A stretch of 64,000 bases of DNA, taken from assembly GCF_900104175.1 (NCBI RefSeq), contig NZ_FNIX01000001.1:695975-759974 (forward strand), written 5' to 3'. The notes beneath the pieces are model-generated. The model was given only the letters and a program-made list of their open reading frames with translations, was not told the origin of the DNA and made no database searches. Source of the DNA: Lentzea jiangxiensis (GTDB taxonomy: Bacteria; Actinomycetota; Actinomycetes; Mycobacteriales; Pseudonocardiaceae). The translations under genes and the position numbers were made by a program. Positions 1 through 8,054 of the stretch are shown piece by piece; positions within the stretch are counted from its first letter, which is position 1, and every line of letters begins with the position of its first letter.

Positions 1-633
1 GGGGCCGGTGAAGAGCTGCTCGCCCGTCACCATCTCGTGCAGCACGCATCCCAACGCGTACAGGTCGCTGCGCGGCTCGGCGACCCCGCGCTGGATCTGC
101 TCCGGGGCCATGTACGACGGGGTGCCGAGGATCTGCCCGGCGCGGCTGAACGGTGCGACGTCGCTCTCGCGCAGCAGGGCGAGGCCGAAGTCGAGCACCT
201 TCACGGCGCCGTCCGGGCACAGCATCAGGTTGGTGGGCTTGAGGTCGCGATGGCAGATGCCGCGTTCGTGCGCGGCGGCGAGGACCGCGGCGGTCTGCGC
301 GGCGATGTTCGCGGCCCACGCCTCGGGCAGCGGGCCGAACTCGCCGACGAGGTCGGCGACCGTCACGCCGTCGACGAACTGCATGACCTGGAAGAGGCGC
401 TGCTCGTACGTCCCGAAGTCGTGCAGGACCGGCACTCCGGGGTGCTCGAGCTTGGCGACGATCCGCGCTTCCCGCGCGAAGCGCTGGCGCACCTCGTCGT
501 CGCTGCCCGGCAGCCGCAGCAGCTTGACCGCGACCCGCCGGTCCAGGCGCAGGTCCCGGCCCTTGTGGACGGAGCCCATGCCACCCCGCCCCAGCGGCAG
601 GTCGTCGATCTCGTAGCGGTCGGCGATCAGCAC
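1..633 (-). CDS. Serine/threonine protein kinase, catalytic domain (3' end outside window)
   Basis: The visible 211 residues form most of a Hanks-type kinase domain: glycine loop GRGGMG near residue 17, the lysine in VAVKLL, catalytic loop HRDLKPTN, DFG motif, and APEQ at the end of the activation segment. Such kinases phosphorylate proteins on Ser or Thr; many actinobacterial ones continue into a membrane segment and a sensor domain, which would lie beyond the edge. The GTG at 633 is chosen because an in-frame TAG lies four codons upstream. The kinase lies 109 bases downstream of the DNA methylase on the same strand, and a PP2C phosphatase is divergent beyond it, so reversible phosphorylation around this locus is plausible but inferred. 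Confidence 0.93.
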   Translation of the reverse strand, partial: MLIADRYEIDDLPLGRGGMGSVHKGRDLRLDRRVAVKLLRLPGSDDEVRQRFAREARIVAKLEHPGVPVLHDFGTYEQRLFQVMQFVDGVTVADLVGEFGPLPEAWAANIAAQTAAVLAAAHERGICHRDLKPTNLMLCPDGAVKVLDFGLALLRESDVAPFSRAGQILGTPSYMAPEQIQRGVAEPRSDLYALGCVLHEMVTGEQLFTGP

Positions 634-742
634 GCCGGAAGCCTAACCGCCACGACCTGTTCGCTGGCCACGCGCGCTTCCTCGTACGCGAGACGACGGT
701 AACAGCGTTTCAGGACATCTCGATCGGGTGAATCCAGCCTGC

Positions 743-2131
743 TCACGCCGGTCTGATCTGTCCGCTCAGCAGTCCATTGTAGCCCAAACGGACCAGGGTG
801 ACGGCGTCTTCCAAACCGGCCTCCAAGGCCTTGAGCTGCGCGAACGCCTGGCCGTAGCGGCGTTGTTCCTCAAGTGGCAGCGACGGGACCTGCGTCCGGC
901 GAACGTCGAGGCGGGTCGAACCGGTGGGGGTGCGCGCGAACGCGGCGCGCAGGACGCCCTCCAGGAAGTCCGGGTCGACCTTGCGCGGGTTGATCTCGTA
1001 CGTCGCACCGGTCGGGGACGTGACGACGTGCTCGCCGGGAGACGCGCGCACGAGTTCGCCGATCGTGGTCATCGGCACGGAGGCCGAGGCGCGCAGCTCG
1101 GGAAGAGCGGGCAGGTCGAACGCCGGTTGCGCGGCGAGGTACGCGGACACGTCGGTGCCGCTGCGGCGCGCAGGCGACAGGTCGACGTCGTCGTCGAGCA
1201 GGTCGAGCACCCGCGTGTTCGGGTCGATCGGGCCGGGCGCTTCCAGCAGCGCGATGTGGTCGGGGGCGCGGCCGACCGGGTTGCGCAGCAGCCACAGGTC
1301 GCGGCCCGGCTGCACGGTCATCACGGCGCGCACGGCCCCGGCGCGCAGGAGGTTGCCGCGGATCCGCTTGCCCGGCCGGCGGGACGCCGCGGCCGACGGC
1401 AGCAGCACCGCGGCGAGACCGCCGGGCTTGGCCAGCGACAGGCAGTGCTGCAACCACGCCAGCTCCGGCTCACCGCGCGGCGGCAGGCCGTACGTCCAGC
1501 GCGCGTCGCCCACCAGTTCCTCGTGACCCCACGCCCGGTCGTGCCACGGCGGATCGCACACAACGGCGTCCGCCTTCTCCTGAACCCCGTTGTGCCGCAA
1601 CGAGTCCCCGGTGTGGATCTGCGCGGACGGCAGCCGGCGCCGCGCGATGACCGCCGACACGGGGTCGAGCTCCTGGCCGATCTTGTTCCGCGCCCTGGAG
1701 GCCTTCAGGAGACCCCCGGTGCCGCAGGCGGGGTCGATCACGGTGTCGCCGTCGGTCGTGGCGAGGACGACGTCGACGACCTCGGGCGGGGTCGGGTTCA
1801 GCAGCCGCGAGTGGGCCTCCAGGTAGCGCTCGTGCAGGAACTCGAAGGTCTCGGCGTCGCAGTCGACCGCCGCCAGTGCCTCGCCGAGCCGCAGGTCGTC
1901 GACGGTGCGCAGCTGCGTCCACAGGCGTTCGGCGGGGGAGACGCGGAACGGCTTGCCGTTGCGCCGAAGCCACGACTCCACGTCGCGCAGCAGGTACAAC
2001 GGACTGGAGGCCGTCCCACCGACCGGTGCTGGGAAGTCCTCGAACCGCCGCCGCCAGTTCGACACGGCCGCCCGCCCCACTTCGGCGAGGCGCGCTATGT
2101 CACCGGCGTTGACCGTCTCATCCATGTTCAC
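743..2131 (-). CDS. HTH-containing N-6 DNA methylase (HsdM-like, orphan)
   Basis: A 462-residue protein with an N-terminal helix-turn-helix (about residues 8-60, AGDIARLAEVGRAAVSNWRRR), a Rossmann methyltransferase core with the SAM motif DPACGTGG at 133-140 and the catalytic motif DPPW at 193-196, and a C-terminal part ending in PSLPLEEQRRYGQAF, which resembles the end of a type I specificity subunit. The family methylates the N6 of adenine in DNA. No restriction or translocase subunit is next to it, so it is an orphan methylase or a methylase-regulator. A second possible start is the ATG at 2125. It is divergent from a PP2C gene across a perfect palindrome and is followed by a Ser/Thr kinase. 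Function as modification, regulation or defence cannot be told from sequence. Confidence 0.85.
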   Translation of the reverse strand: MNMDETVNAGDIARLAEVGRAAVSNWRRRFEDFPAPVGGTASSPLYLLRDVESWLRRNGKPFRVSPAERLWTQLRTVDDLRLGEALAAVDCDAETFEFLHERYLEAHSRLLNPTPPEVVDVVLATTDGDTVIDPACGTGGLLKASRARNKIGQELDPVSAVIARRRLPSAQIHTGDSLRHNGVQEKADAVVCDPPWHDRAWGHEELVGDARWTYGLPPRGEPELAWLQHCLSLAKPGGLAAVLLPSAAASRRPGKRIRGNLLRAGAVRAVMTVQPGRDLWLLRNPVGRAPDHIALLEAPGPIDPNTRVLDLLDDDVDLSPARRSGTDVSAYLAAQPAFDLPALPELRASASVPMTTIGELVRASPGEHVVTSPTGATYEINPRKVDPDFLEGVLRAAFARTPTGSTRLDVRRTQVPSLPLEEQRRYGQAFAQLKALEAGLEDAVTLVRLGYNGLLSGQIRPA

Positions 2132-2142
2132 AACCGTATTGC

Positions 2143-2161
2143 TTGTGAAGTCACTTCACAA
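2143..2161. promoter_or_regulatory. Perfect 19-bp palindrome in the methylase/PP2C divergent promoter
   Basis: TTGTGAAGTCACTTCACAA is an exact inverted repeat around C2152. A further half-site, TTCACAA, lies at 2127-2133 over the methylase start codon, giving three TTGTGAA/TTCACAA half-sites in 35 bases. It sits 12 bases from the methylase start and 17 from the PP2C start, so a bound dimer could control both. The HTH domain of the methylase is an obvious candidate binder; this is inference. Confidence 0.7.
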
Positions 2162-2177
2162 CTGATCTACTGGAGAG

Positions 2178-2873
2178 ATGACACACGAGCTGCGCATCGC
2201 CGTGGCGACCGATCCTGGGCTCGTTCGCGAGCACAACGAGGACTCGGTCTACGTCCGCCAGGACCTGCAGGCCGTGGCGGACGGCATGGGCGGCCACGAG
2301 TACGGCGAGGTGGCCAGCGCGCTCGCGGTGAACGTCCTCGCCGACTGGCGGGGCGACCTCGGCCCCGCGGTGGCCGAGATCGCGCGCAGGCTCGACGCCG
2401 AGACGCCCCAGGGCGCCGGCACCACGCTCACCGCGATGCGCTGGGAGGGCCTCGCCTTCCAGTTGGCGCACATCGGCGACTCCCGCGCGTACGTGCTCAG
2501 GGAAGGCGAACTGCGCCAGCTCTCCCACGACCACACGATGGTGCAGGCCCTGGTCGACGCCGGCCGCATGACGCCCGAGGAGGCGGCGAACCACCCGCGC
2601 CGCGCGTACGTCCTGAGAGCGCTGCAGTCCGGCAACTCCCACGAGCCGGACCTGTCGTGGCACCAGGCCAAGGTCGAGGACCGCTACCTGATCTGCAGCG
2701 ACGGCCTCACGGACTACGCGGACCTGGCGGAGGTCCACGAGATCCTGCTGTCCACTGAGGACGGAACGGACGCCGCCTGGCAGCTGGTCGCGCTCGCCAA
2801 CGGCAACGGCGGCCCGGACAACATCACCTGCGTGGTCATCGACGTCGTCCGCAAGAAGTGGTGGCAGCGCTGA
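2178..2873 (+). CDS. PP2C-family Ser/Thr protein phosphatase (PstP-like, soluble)
   Basis: A 231-residue protein that is almost entirely a PPM/PP2C phosphatase domain. The metal-binding motifs are visible: EHNEDS near residue 18, ADGMGGHEYGE, HIGDSRAY, LICSDGLTDY and the terminal GGPDNITCVV. It would use two Mg/Mn ions to remove phosphate from Ser/Thr. There is no membrane segment, unlike PstP, so it is cytoplasmic. The GGAG at 2172-2175 is unusually close to the ATG. Divergent from the methylase and one gene away from a Ser/Thr kinase, it is a natural counterpart of that kinase. Confidence 0.94.
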   Translation: MTHELRIAVATDPGLVREHNEDSVYVRQDLQAVADGMGGHEYGEVASALAVNVLADWRGDLGPAVAEIARRLDAETPQGAGTTLTAMRWEGLAFQLAHIGDSRAYVLREGELRQLSHDHTMVQALVDAGRMTPEEAANHPRRAYVLRALQSGNSHEPDLSWHQAKVEDRYLICSDGLTDYADLAEVHEILLSTEDGTDAAWQLVALANGNGGPDNITCVVIDVVRKKWWQR

Positions 2874-2882
2874 GAAGTGGAA

Positions 2883-2913
2883 GCGGCTCCCGGCACATCG
2901 TGCCGGGAGCCGC
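2883..2913. terminator. Bidirectional hairpin terminator between PP2C and peptidase genes
   Basis: A perfect 14-bp stem (GCGGCTCCCGGCAC with its complement) closes a 3-base ATC loop between the convergent ends at 2873 and 2928. There is no T tract, as is usual in high-GC actinomycetes. Confidence 0.85.
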
Positions 2914-2927
2914 AGCTTCGAGGGGTG

Positions 2928-4703
2928 TTACAGGTTGGCCGGCATGCCCGACTCGTCGGCCGCCGCCGTCGAGGAACCGCTCAGCAGGTCCTTGACGATC
3001 TTGTTGGCCTCCTTGACGGCGGGCGTGATCATCTTGATCTTCACCTTGCCGTTGGTGAGCTTGCCGCCGACGTCGAACGTCTTGTCCTCACCGGGAAGCG
3101 GGAGCGCCTGGCAGCCGGTGAACTGCTTGCGCGGGGTCGCACCGGTCTGGAAGTAGAAGACGATCGGGTCGTCGACGCAGTCCGTGTTGTACGGGAACAG
3201 GCCGTGCGTGCCCTCGTTGTCGACGCTGATCAGCTTGGCGTTCGGCAGAGCCTTCGCCGTGGCCAGGCCGCCCTCGTACGCCGTGGCGGCGTCGAGCTCG
3301 GACTGCGCGACGAGCAGACGCGGGAACGTCTTCTTGTCCGCCTTCGGCATCGAGTTCTTGGTCGGCCAGTAGGCGCACAGCGGCGTGGACATGAACGGCG
3401 CGATGAACGGCGCGTTCACGGTCAGGTCGGCCAGCCAGTAGTTCCAGTAGTGCAGGTTCTGGTTCCACTGACCGTCCTGGCAGCGGATCGCCTCGAACGT
3501 CGCGTCCCAGGTCTCGACCTCGGCGGCGGCGGTCGTGGACTTCACCGCGACGCGCTCCTTCTTGGCGATGGCGGCCAGCGCGTTGCCCTTGGCCTTGGCG
3601 ATGAACGCCTTGTTCTCGTCGGTGAGGCCCGCCGTCGCGAGCATCTTCGAGACGATCTGCTCGACCTTCTCCGAGGCGGTGCCCTCGCTACCGGCCGCGT
3701 CGATCACCGAGGCGACCGCGGAGGCCGCCGCGTGGTACTGCGAGGTGTCGTACATCGCCGGGATCACGAACCACGCGACGAAGAGCTGCCCGACGAACTC
3801 GCGGGTGCCGCCGGCCTTCTCCCAGTTGCGGCGGATCTCCATCGGGTCGGTGCCCTGGCCGTACTTGGCGTCGTTGCGCGCCATGAACGGCAGCAGCGCC
3901 TCCTGGAACTGGCGGTCGCGGGTGCGCGGCTGCAGGTCCCAGGTGTTCTCGAGGGTCGACTGCGAGGCGTCGACGGCCGAGTCGAGCAGGAAGCGGTGCG
4001 CCTTGCTCGGGAACGTGGCGGCGTACCAAGTGCCGAGCCACGTGCCGTAGGAGTAGCCGATGTAGCTCATCTTCTTCTCGCCGAGCACGACGCGGATGAA
4101 GTCCATGTCGTAGGCGGTCTGCTCGGTGGTGATGAACTCGGTCAGCGGGTTCTCGAGGCAGCCGTCGACCTTCGCCTTGTTCAGCACGTTGACGTCGGTG
4201 CTGTTCGGCACGGTGTAGCTGCAGGTGAGCGGCGTGGAGAGGCCGACACCACGCGGGTCGAAGCCGATGAAGTCGTACTGGCCCGCGAGCACCGGGGTGC
4301 GCAGGGCCATGGCCGCGCCCCACGGCAGGCCGGAGCCGCCGGGACCGCCGGGGTTGACCAGCGCGATGCCCTGGCGGCTGGTGCCCTTGTGCGCGGTCTC
4401 GGTCTTGGAGACCCGGATGCCGATCGTGTTGCCGTCGGCCGGGTTGTGCCAGTCGCGCGGGACCTGGATGGTCGCGCAGGCGAGGCCCTTGACGGTCTTG
4501 AACTTCGCGACGGTCGCGGGGTCGACGCCGGGGAAGGTGCACTCCTCCCAGGTCACCTTCTGGGTGGCGAGCGCGCCCGCGAGCTTCTGCGTGTCCGGGT
4601 CCTGCCCGGCGGCGGCCGCACCCGCGGCCGGCGTGAGCACGATGCTCGACGCGACCAGCGCCCCTGTGACCGCGGCGATGCCGCCTCTGACGAACTTCCT
4701 CAC
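2928..4703 (-). CDS. Secreted tripeptidyl aminopeptidase-like alpha/beta hydrolase (peptidase S33)
   Basis: About 591 residues beginning with a signal peptide (RKFVRGG, hydrophobic stretch, cut near AAGAAAAG). The alpha/beta hydrolase motifs are the oxyanion segment NPGGPGGSG, the nucleophile elbow GYSYG (Ser about 218), the acid in SELDAATAYEG and the histidine in EGTHG. It matches the Streptomyces Tap/SlpD/SlpE group, which removes N-terminal tripeptides from secreted proteins outside the cell. The GTG at 4703 is preferred over an ATG at 4748 because AGGAAGGG lies 7 bases before it and the signal peptide then starts correctly. Likely monocistronic, with its own terminator downstream. Confidence 0.92.
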   Translation of the reverse strand: MRKFVRGGIAAVTGALVASSIVLTPAAGAAAAGQDPDTQKLAGALATQKVTWEECTFPGVDPATVAKFKTVKGLACATIQVPRDWHNPADGNTIGIRVSKTETAHKGTSRQGIALVNPGGPGGSGLPWGAAMALRTPVLAGQYDFIGFDPRGVGLSTPLTCSYTVPNSTDVNVLNKAKVDGCLENPLTEFITTEQTAYDMDFIRVVLGEKKMSYIGYSYGTWLGTWYAATFPSKAHRFLLDSAVDASQSTLENTWDLQPRTRDRQFQEALLPFMARNDAKYGQGTDPMEIRRNWEKAGGTREFVGQLFVAWFVIPAMYDTSQYHAAASAVASVIDAAGSEGTASEKVEQIVSKMLATAGLTDENKAFIAKAKGNALAAIAKKERVAVKSTTAAAEVETWDATFEAIRCQDGQWNQNLHYWNYWLADLTVNAPFIAPFMSTPLCAYWPTKNSMPKADKKTFPRLLVAQSELDAATAYEGGLATAKALPNAKLISVDNEGTHGLFPYNTDCVDDPIVFYFQTGATPRKQFTGCQALPLPGEDKTFDVGGKLTNGKVKIKMITPAVKEANKIVKDLLSGSSTAAADESGMPANL

Positions 4704-4879
4704 GGTGGATCCCTTCCTGCCCCCGCACGGCCGAGAGAGGCCGCGCATGCAACAGAGGAGAAAGGGAAAAGCCCGCGTTTAACACTCCTGGGTGATGGCG
4801 GAAAGTCGCCATGTCTGAAAACTGTCACCGAAAGTGTTCGCAGAGTAATGAAGATCAATGTCTCAATTGCTGAGGGTGA

Positions 4880-5770
4880 CTAGAGCCAACCCCGCCGTGA
4901 CGCCTGCACCCCGAGTTGGAACCGGGTCTGGGCCCCCAGCAACTGCTGCAACCGACTTACCCTGCGGTGCACCGTCCGGTCGCTCACGCCGAGCTCGCGC
5001 GCGATCGACTCGTCCGTCAGACCGGCGCTGAGCAGTGCCATCAACCGCCGGGTCGCGGTCGTCGGCTCCTGCTGGGTGTCCTCGCCGGTGCTCGGCGTGA
5101 TCGACACGGCCATCCGCCAGAACGCCTCGAACAACTCGCTGAGCGCACTCAGTAGCACGGACGGGTGAATGAGCAGTGCCACGACGTTCCCGCCCTTGAC
5201 CGTCGGCACCGCGATCAGCGCCCGGTCCGAGTCGGCGATGACGAGCTTGAGCGGCACCCCGGGGAACGTCCGCGCCTGCTCACCCACGGCGATGCTCTCC
5301 TGCACCGACGCGAACCCCCGTTCGGTCTGCAGCAACGCCGACTCGTAGACGACCCGGTACGCGACGCCGCGGGCCAGCGCCGGCGGCTGCGCGGGGCTCG
5401 CCTCGGGCTGCGGGCTGAGGTACGAACCGGGGTCGAGCGCCCGGACCTCCGTCTTCGCCTGGCTCTGCATCTCCTCGAACGCGCTGATCACCTCGCCCGC
5501 GTCCTTGAGGACCTCGACGAAGTCGACCTCCTTCGCCCCGTGCTCGGCGTAGGCGGCGGCCAGGACCTCGGCGGTCTCCCGCGCCCTGGCGGCCGCGGCC
5601 TCGTGGCTCGACGCGATCGCGGCCAGCGCTGACCGCGGTGGGCGCACCTCGTTGTTCCTGACCAGACCGAGCCGTTCGAGCTCCGCGTGCGCGGCGCCGA
5701 GTCCCACGTCGGCTCCGCGCAACATCGCCAGGTACAGCTGTTCGGCCTCCGGCGACAGCCCCTCGTGCAC
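4880..5770 (-). CDS. LuxR-type regulator with TrmB-like N-terminal region
   Basis: A 296-residue cytoplasmic protein. The N-terminus (SPEAEQLYLAML to about 55) resembles the TrmB/helix-turn-helix opening of a common actinomycete regulator group; the middle holds the GVPLKLVIADSDRALI segment typical of that group; the C-terminal 60 residues are a LuxR-type HTH (LMALLSAGLTDESIARELGVSDRTVHRRVSRL). The GTG start at 5770 is supported by GGGGAG at 5775-5780. The ligand and targets are unknown. It stands alone between the secreted peptidase and the SDR gene, all on the minus strand. Confidence 0.85.
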   Translation of the reverse strand: MHEGLSPEAEQLYLAMLRGADVGLGAAHAELERLGLVRNNEVRPPRSALAAIASSHEAAAARARETAEVLAAAYAEHGAKEVDFVEVLKDAGEVISAFEEMQSQAKTEVRALDPGSYLSPQPEASPAQPPALARGVAYRVVYESALLQTERGFASVQESIAVGEQARTFPGVPLKLVIADSDRALIAVPTVKGGNVVALLIHPSVLLSALSELFEAFWRMAVSITPSTGEDTQQEPTTATRRLMALLSAGLTDESIARELGVSDRTVHRRVSRLQQLLGAQTRFQLGVQASRRGWL

Positions 5771-5828
5771 ACGACTCCCCTCGGTGGTTCTGAACCGAAG
5801 GTACCTGGTCAGACAGGAGGAACAGGGG

Positions 5829-6644
5829 TTAGGCGAACCGGCGCATCGCCCCGAGGAACAGCGCGTCGAACGCCCGGTCGGACAGCACCCTGCGCGCGAA
5901 CAGGACCGGCCGCGCCCCGAACCCCGCCGCGTACCGCGTCCGCGGCCTCCTCGCCTCGGCGGCCTTCACGATGACGTCCGCGATGACCTTGGGCTCACTG
6001 GCGCGGTCCATCTGCGAGAAGAACCCCGCCAACTGCTTGACCTGCTCCGCGTACGCACCACCGCCGGACGTCTTCTCGAGGTTCTCGACGGCGATCCCAC
6101 CCCACTCGGTCTTGATGCCGCCGGGCTGGATCACCACGACGTCGACCCCGAACGGCTTCAGTTCGAGCCGCAGCGAGTCGCTCAACCCCTCGACCGCGAA
6201 CTTCGTCGAGTGGTACCAGGCGCCGAGCGGCTCGTAGATGCGCCCGCCGATCGAGGAGACGTTGATGATCCGCCCGCGGCCTGCTTCCCGCATGTGCGGC
6301 GACACCAGCTGGACCAGCCTCGCAAGCCCGAAGACGTTGACCTCGAACTGGTACCGCGCCTCGTCCAGCGGCACGTCCTCGACGGCGCCGTACGACCCGT
6401 AGCCCGCGTTGTTGACGAGCACGTCGATGCGCCCGGTCTCGGCGATGATCTTCTTGACGCCCTCGGTCATCGACCCGTCGTCGGTGACGTCCATCTCGAG
6501 CACCCGGACGCCCTTCGCGGCGAGCCCCTCCATCCGCCGCACCCGGCGCGCCGCCGCGTAGACGGTGTAGCCGGCCTTCTGCAGCTCCTGCGCCGTGGCC
6601 TCGCCGATTCCCGACGAAGCACCCGTGACCAGTGCGACCTTCAT
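5829..6644 (-). CDS. Short-chain dehydrogenase/reductase
   Basis: A 271-residue classical SDR. It has the NAD(P) motif TGASSGIG at residues 7-14, NNAG at about 87, the catalytic Ser in NVSSIGG, and the YHSTK version of the YxxxK motif. The C-terminal extension (FSQMDRASEPKVIADVIVKAAEA) is typical of SDRs annotated as oxidoreductases of unknown substrate. It is divergent from a TetR gene with several shared operator-like sites in the 126-base gap, so it is probably the repressor's main target. Confidence 0.93.
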   Translation of the reverse strand: MKVALVTGASSGIGEATAQELQKAGYTVYAAARRVRRMEGLAAKGVRVLEMDVTDDGSMTEGVKKIIAETGRIDVLVNNAGYGSYGAVEDVPLDEARYQFEVNVFGLARLVQLVSPHMREAGRGRIINVSSIGGRIYEPLGAWYHSTKFAVEGLSDSLRLELKPFGVDVVVIQPGGIKTEWGGIAVENLEKTSGGGAYAEQVKQLAGFFSQMDRASEPKVIADVIVKAAEARRPRTRYAAGFGARPVLFARRVLSDRAFDALFLGAMRRFA

Positions 6645-6669
6645 GCCCTACTCCTGACCGACCGTACTA

Positions 6670-6757
6670 ACTAACTGTTTGGTTGACAGAGTTAGACAAC
6701 CACGTCCCGGGGCAAGATGTCAACCAACTGGTTAGTTGCCTCTACCAACCGGTTGGT
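6670..6757. promoter_or_regulatory. Three TetR operator-like sites between SDR and TetR genes
   Basis: ACCAACCGGTTGGT at 6744-6757 is a perfect 14-bp palindrome. ACCAACTGGTTAGT at 6723-6736 matches it at 12 of 14 positions and ACTAACTGTTTGGT at 6670-6683 at 11 of 14. Sites two and three are exactly 21 bp apart (two helical turns). The arrangement fits autoregulation by the TetR gene and control of the SDR. Confidence 0.75.
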
Positions 6758-6770
6758 TAAACTGGCGGGC

Positions 6771-7298
6771 GTGGTGAGGGACAAGGAAGCGACCAAGGCC
6801 AAGTTGCTGGAAGCGGCGCTCGACGAGTTCGCCGAGTACGGCATCGCCGGCGCGCGCGTCGACCGCATCGCGGCCAAGGCGGGCTGCAACAAGGCGATGA
6901 TCTACGCCTACTTCGGCAGCAAGGAGGGCCTGTTCGACCAGCTGCTGAAGATCCAGATCGACCACGTCGTCCAGTCCGTGCCGATCACGCCGGACGACCT
7001 CCCGGGCTACGCGGGCCGGTTGTTCGACGCCTACCAGGAGGAGCCGAGGCTGCTCCGGCTCGCGGCGTACCACCGCCTGGAGAACGGCTTCGACACGATC
7101 CCGGAGCCGGAGGCACAGGCGCACCGGCACAAGGTCGAGGCCATCGCTCAAGCCCAGGTGGAAGGCAAGATCACCGCGGTGTTCAACGCCACGGACCTGC
7201 TCGACCTGGTCGTGCACATGTCGATCCTCGCGTTCAGCACGCCGAACGCGTCGAGGGACCTCGTCGTCCGCTCCGTCGAGCGGCTGATCGCGGAGTAG
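6771..7298 (+). CDS. TetR-family transcriptional regulator
   Basis: A 175-residue repressor-type protein: N-terminal HTH (KLLEAALDEFAEYGIAGARVDRIAAKAGCNKAMIYAYFGSK in its two helices) and an all-helical ligand domain. The GTG at 6771 (VVRDKEATK) is chosen over the upstream frame opening at 6717 because the latter would read through the operator palindromes. Its domain after the HTH (DLPGYAGRLFD, then a LLRLAAYHRLE stretch) closely resembles the TetR at 38494-39012, suggesting paralogues. Target: probably the divergent SDR and itself. The ligand is unknown. Confidence 0.92.
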   Translation: MVRDKEATKAKLLEAALDEFAEYGIAGARVDRIAAKAGCNKAMIYAYFGSKEGLFDQLLKIQIDHVVQSVPITPDDLPGYAGRLFDAYQEEPRLLRLAAYHRLENGFDTIPEPEAQAHRHKVEAIAQAQVEGKITAVFNATDLLDLVVHMSILAFSTPNASRDLVVRSVERLIAE

Positions 7299-7301
7299 CG
7301 G

Positions 7302-8051
7302 TCAGGGCCTGCGCAGCAGGTAGGTGTCCATGATCCAGCCCTTGCGCGCACGGGCCTCCTCGCGCACCGAACGGATCTCCGCCGCCACGTCCCCGACCCG
7401 CCCCGACACCAGGATCTCGTCGGGCATCCCGAGGTAGGCGCCCCAGTAGATCCACGTGTCGGGGTCCACGCCCTCGAACGAGTACGAGGCGTCCAGCATC
7501 ACGGCCACGTCGTCCACGCCGGACGGCCAGCCCTCGGCGAGCCGGCGCCCGGTCGTGATCTGCACCGGCTTGCCGACCCGGTTCAGCGCCACCCGGTGCC
7601 CTGCCGTCAGCGCCGCGACCGACGTGACGCCCGGGATGACCTCCACCTCGAACGACTCGCCGCGGGCCAGCAGGTCGTCGAGGATCGCCAGCGTCGAGTC
7701 GTACAGGGACGGGTCGCCCCACACCAGGAACGCCCCGACCTCGTCCTCGCCCAGTTCGGACAGCAGGCCCAGGCACACGTCCGCGCGCGCCCGGCGCCAC
7801 GCGTCGATGGTCGCGGTGTAGTCGGCGGGGGTGCGGTCGCGGTCCGGGTCGCGGCCCTCGACCCAGCGGTACGGCCGCGTCACGTGCGCCTTCAGGATCG
7901 ACGCCCGCAGGTCGACGAGCTCCTGCTTCACGGAACCCTTGTCCAGCACGAAGTACACGTCGACCGTCTGCAACGCCTTGACGGCCTGCACCGTCAGGTG
8001 GTCGGGGTTGCCCGCGCCGATACCGATGACCAGGATCTTTCGCACGGCCAC
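7302..8051 (-). CDS. cobF: Precorrin-6A synthase (deacetylating) CobF
   Basis: A 249-residue SAM-dependent tetrapyrrole methyltransferase of the CobF group. The N-terminal GIGAGNPDHLTVQAV, the VWGDPSLYDST segment and the VIPGVTSVAALTAG SAM-binding loop are characteristic. In aerobic cobalamin synthesis CobF methylates C-1 of the corrin ring of precorrin-5 and releases acetate. The length is normal for CobF. No other cob gene is in the window and no cobalamin riboswitch is apparent, so it is detached from the main cluster. It ends 3 bases from the convergent TetR gene. Confidence 0.9.
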   Translation of the reverse strand: MAVRKILVIGIGAGNPDHLTVQAVKALQTVDVYFVLDKGSVKQELVDLRASILKAHVTRPYRWVEGRDPDRDRTPADYTATIDAWRRARADVCLGLLSELGEDEVGAFLVWGDPSLYDSTLAILDDLLARGESFEVEVIPGVTSVAALTAGHRVALNRVGKPVQITTGRRLAEGWPSGVDDVAVMLDASYSFEGVDPDTWIYWGAYLGMPDEILVSGRVGDVAAEIRSVREEARARKGWIMDTYLLRRP

Positions 8052-8054
8052 ACA

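Noticed and set aside
728..4883. Long plus-strand frames opposite the methylase and the secreted peptidase
   Set aside because: They overlap recognised genes, have no domain and show the arginine-rich composition of GC shadows.
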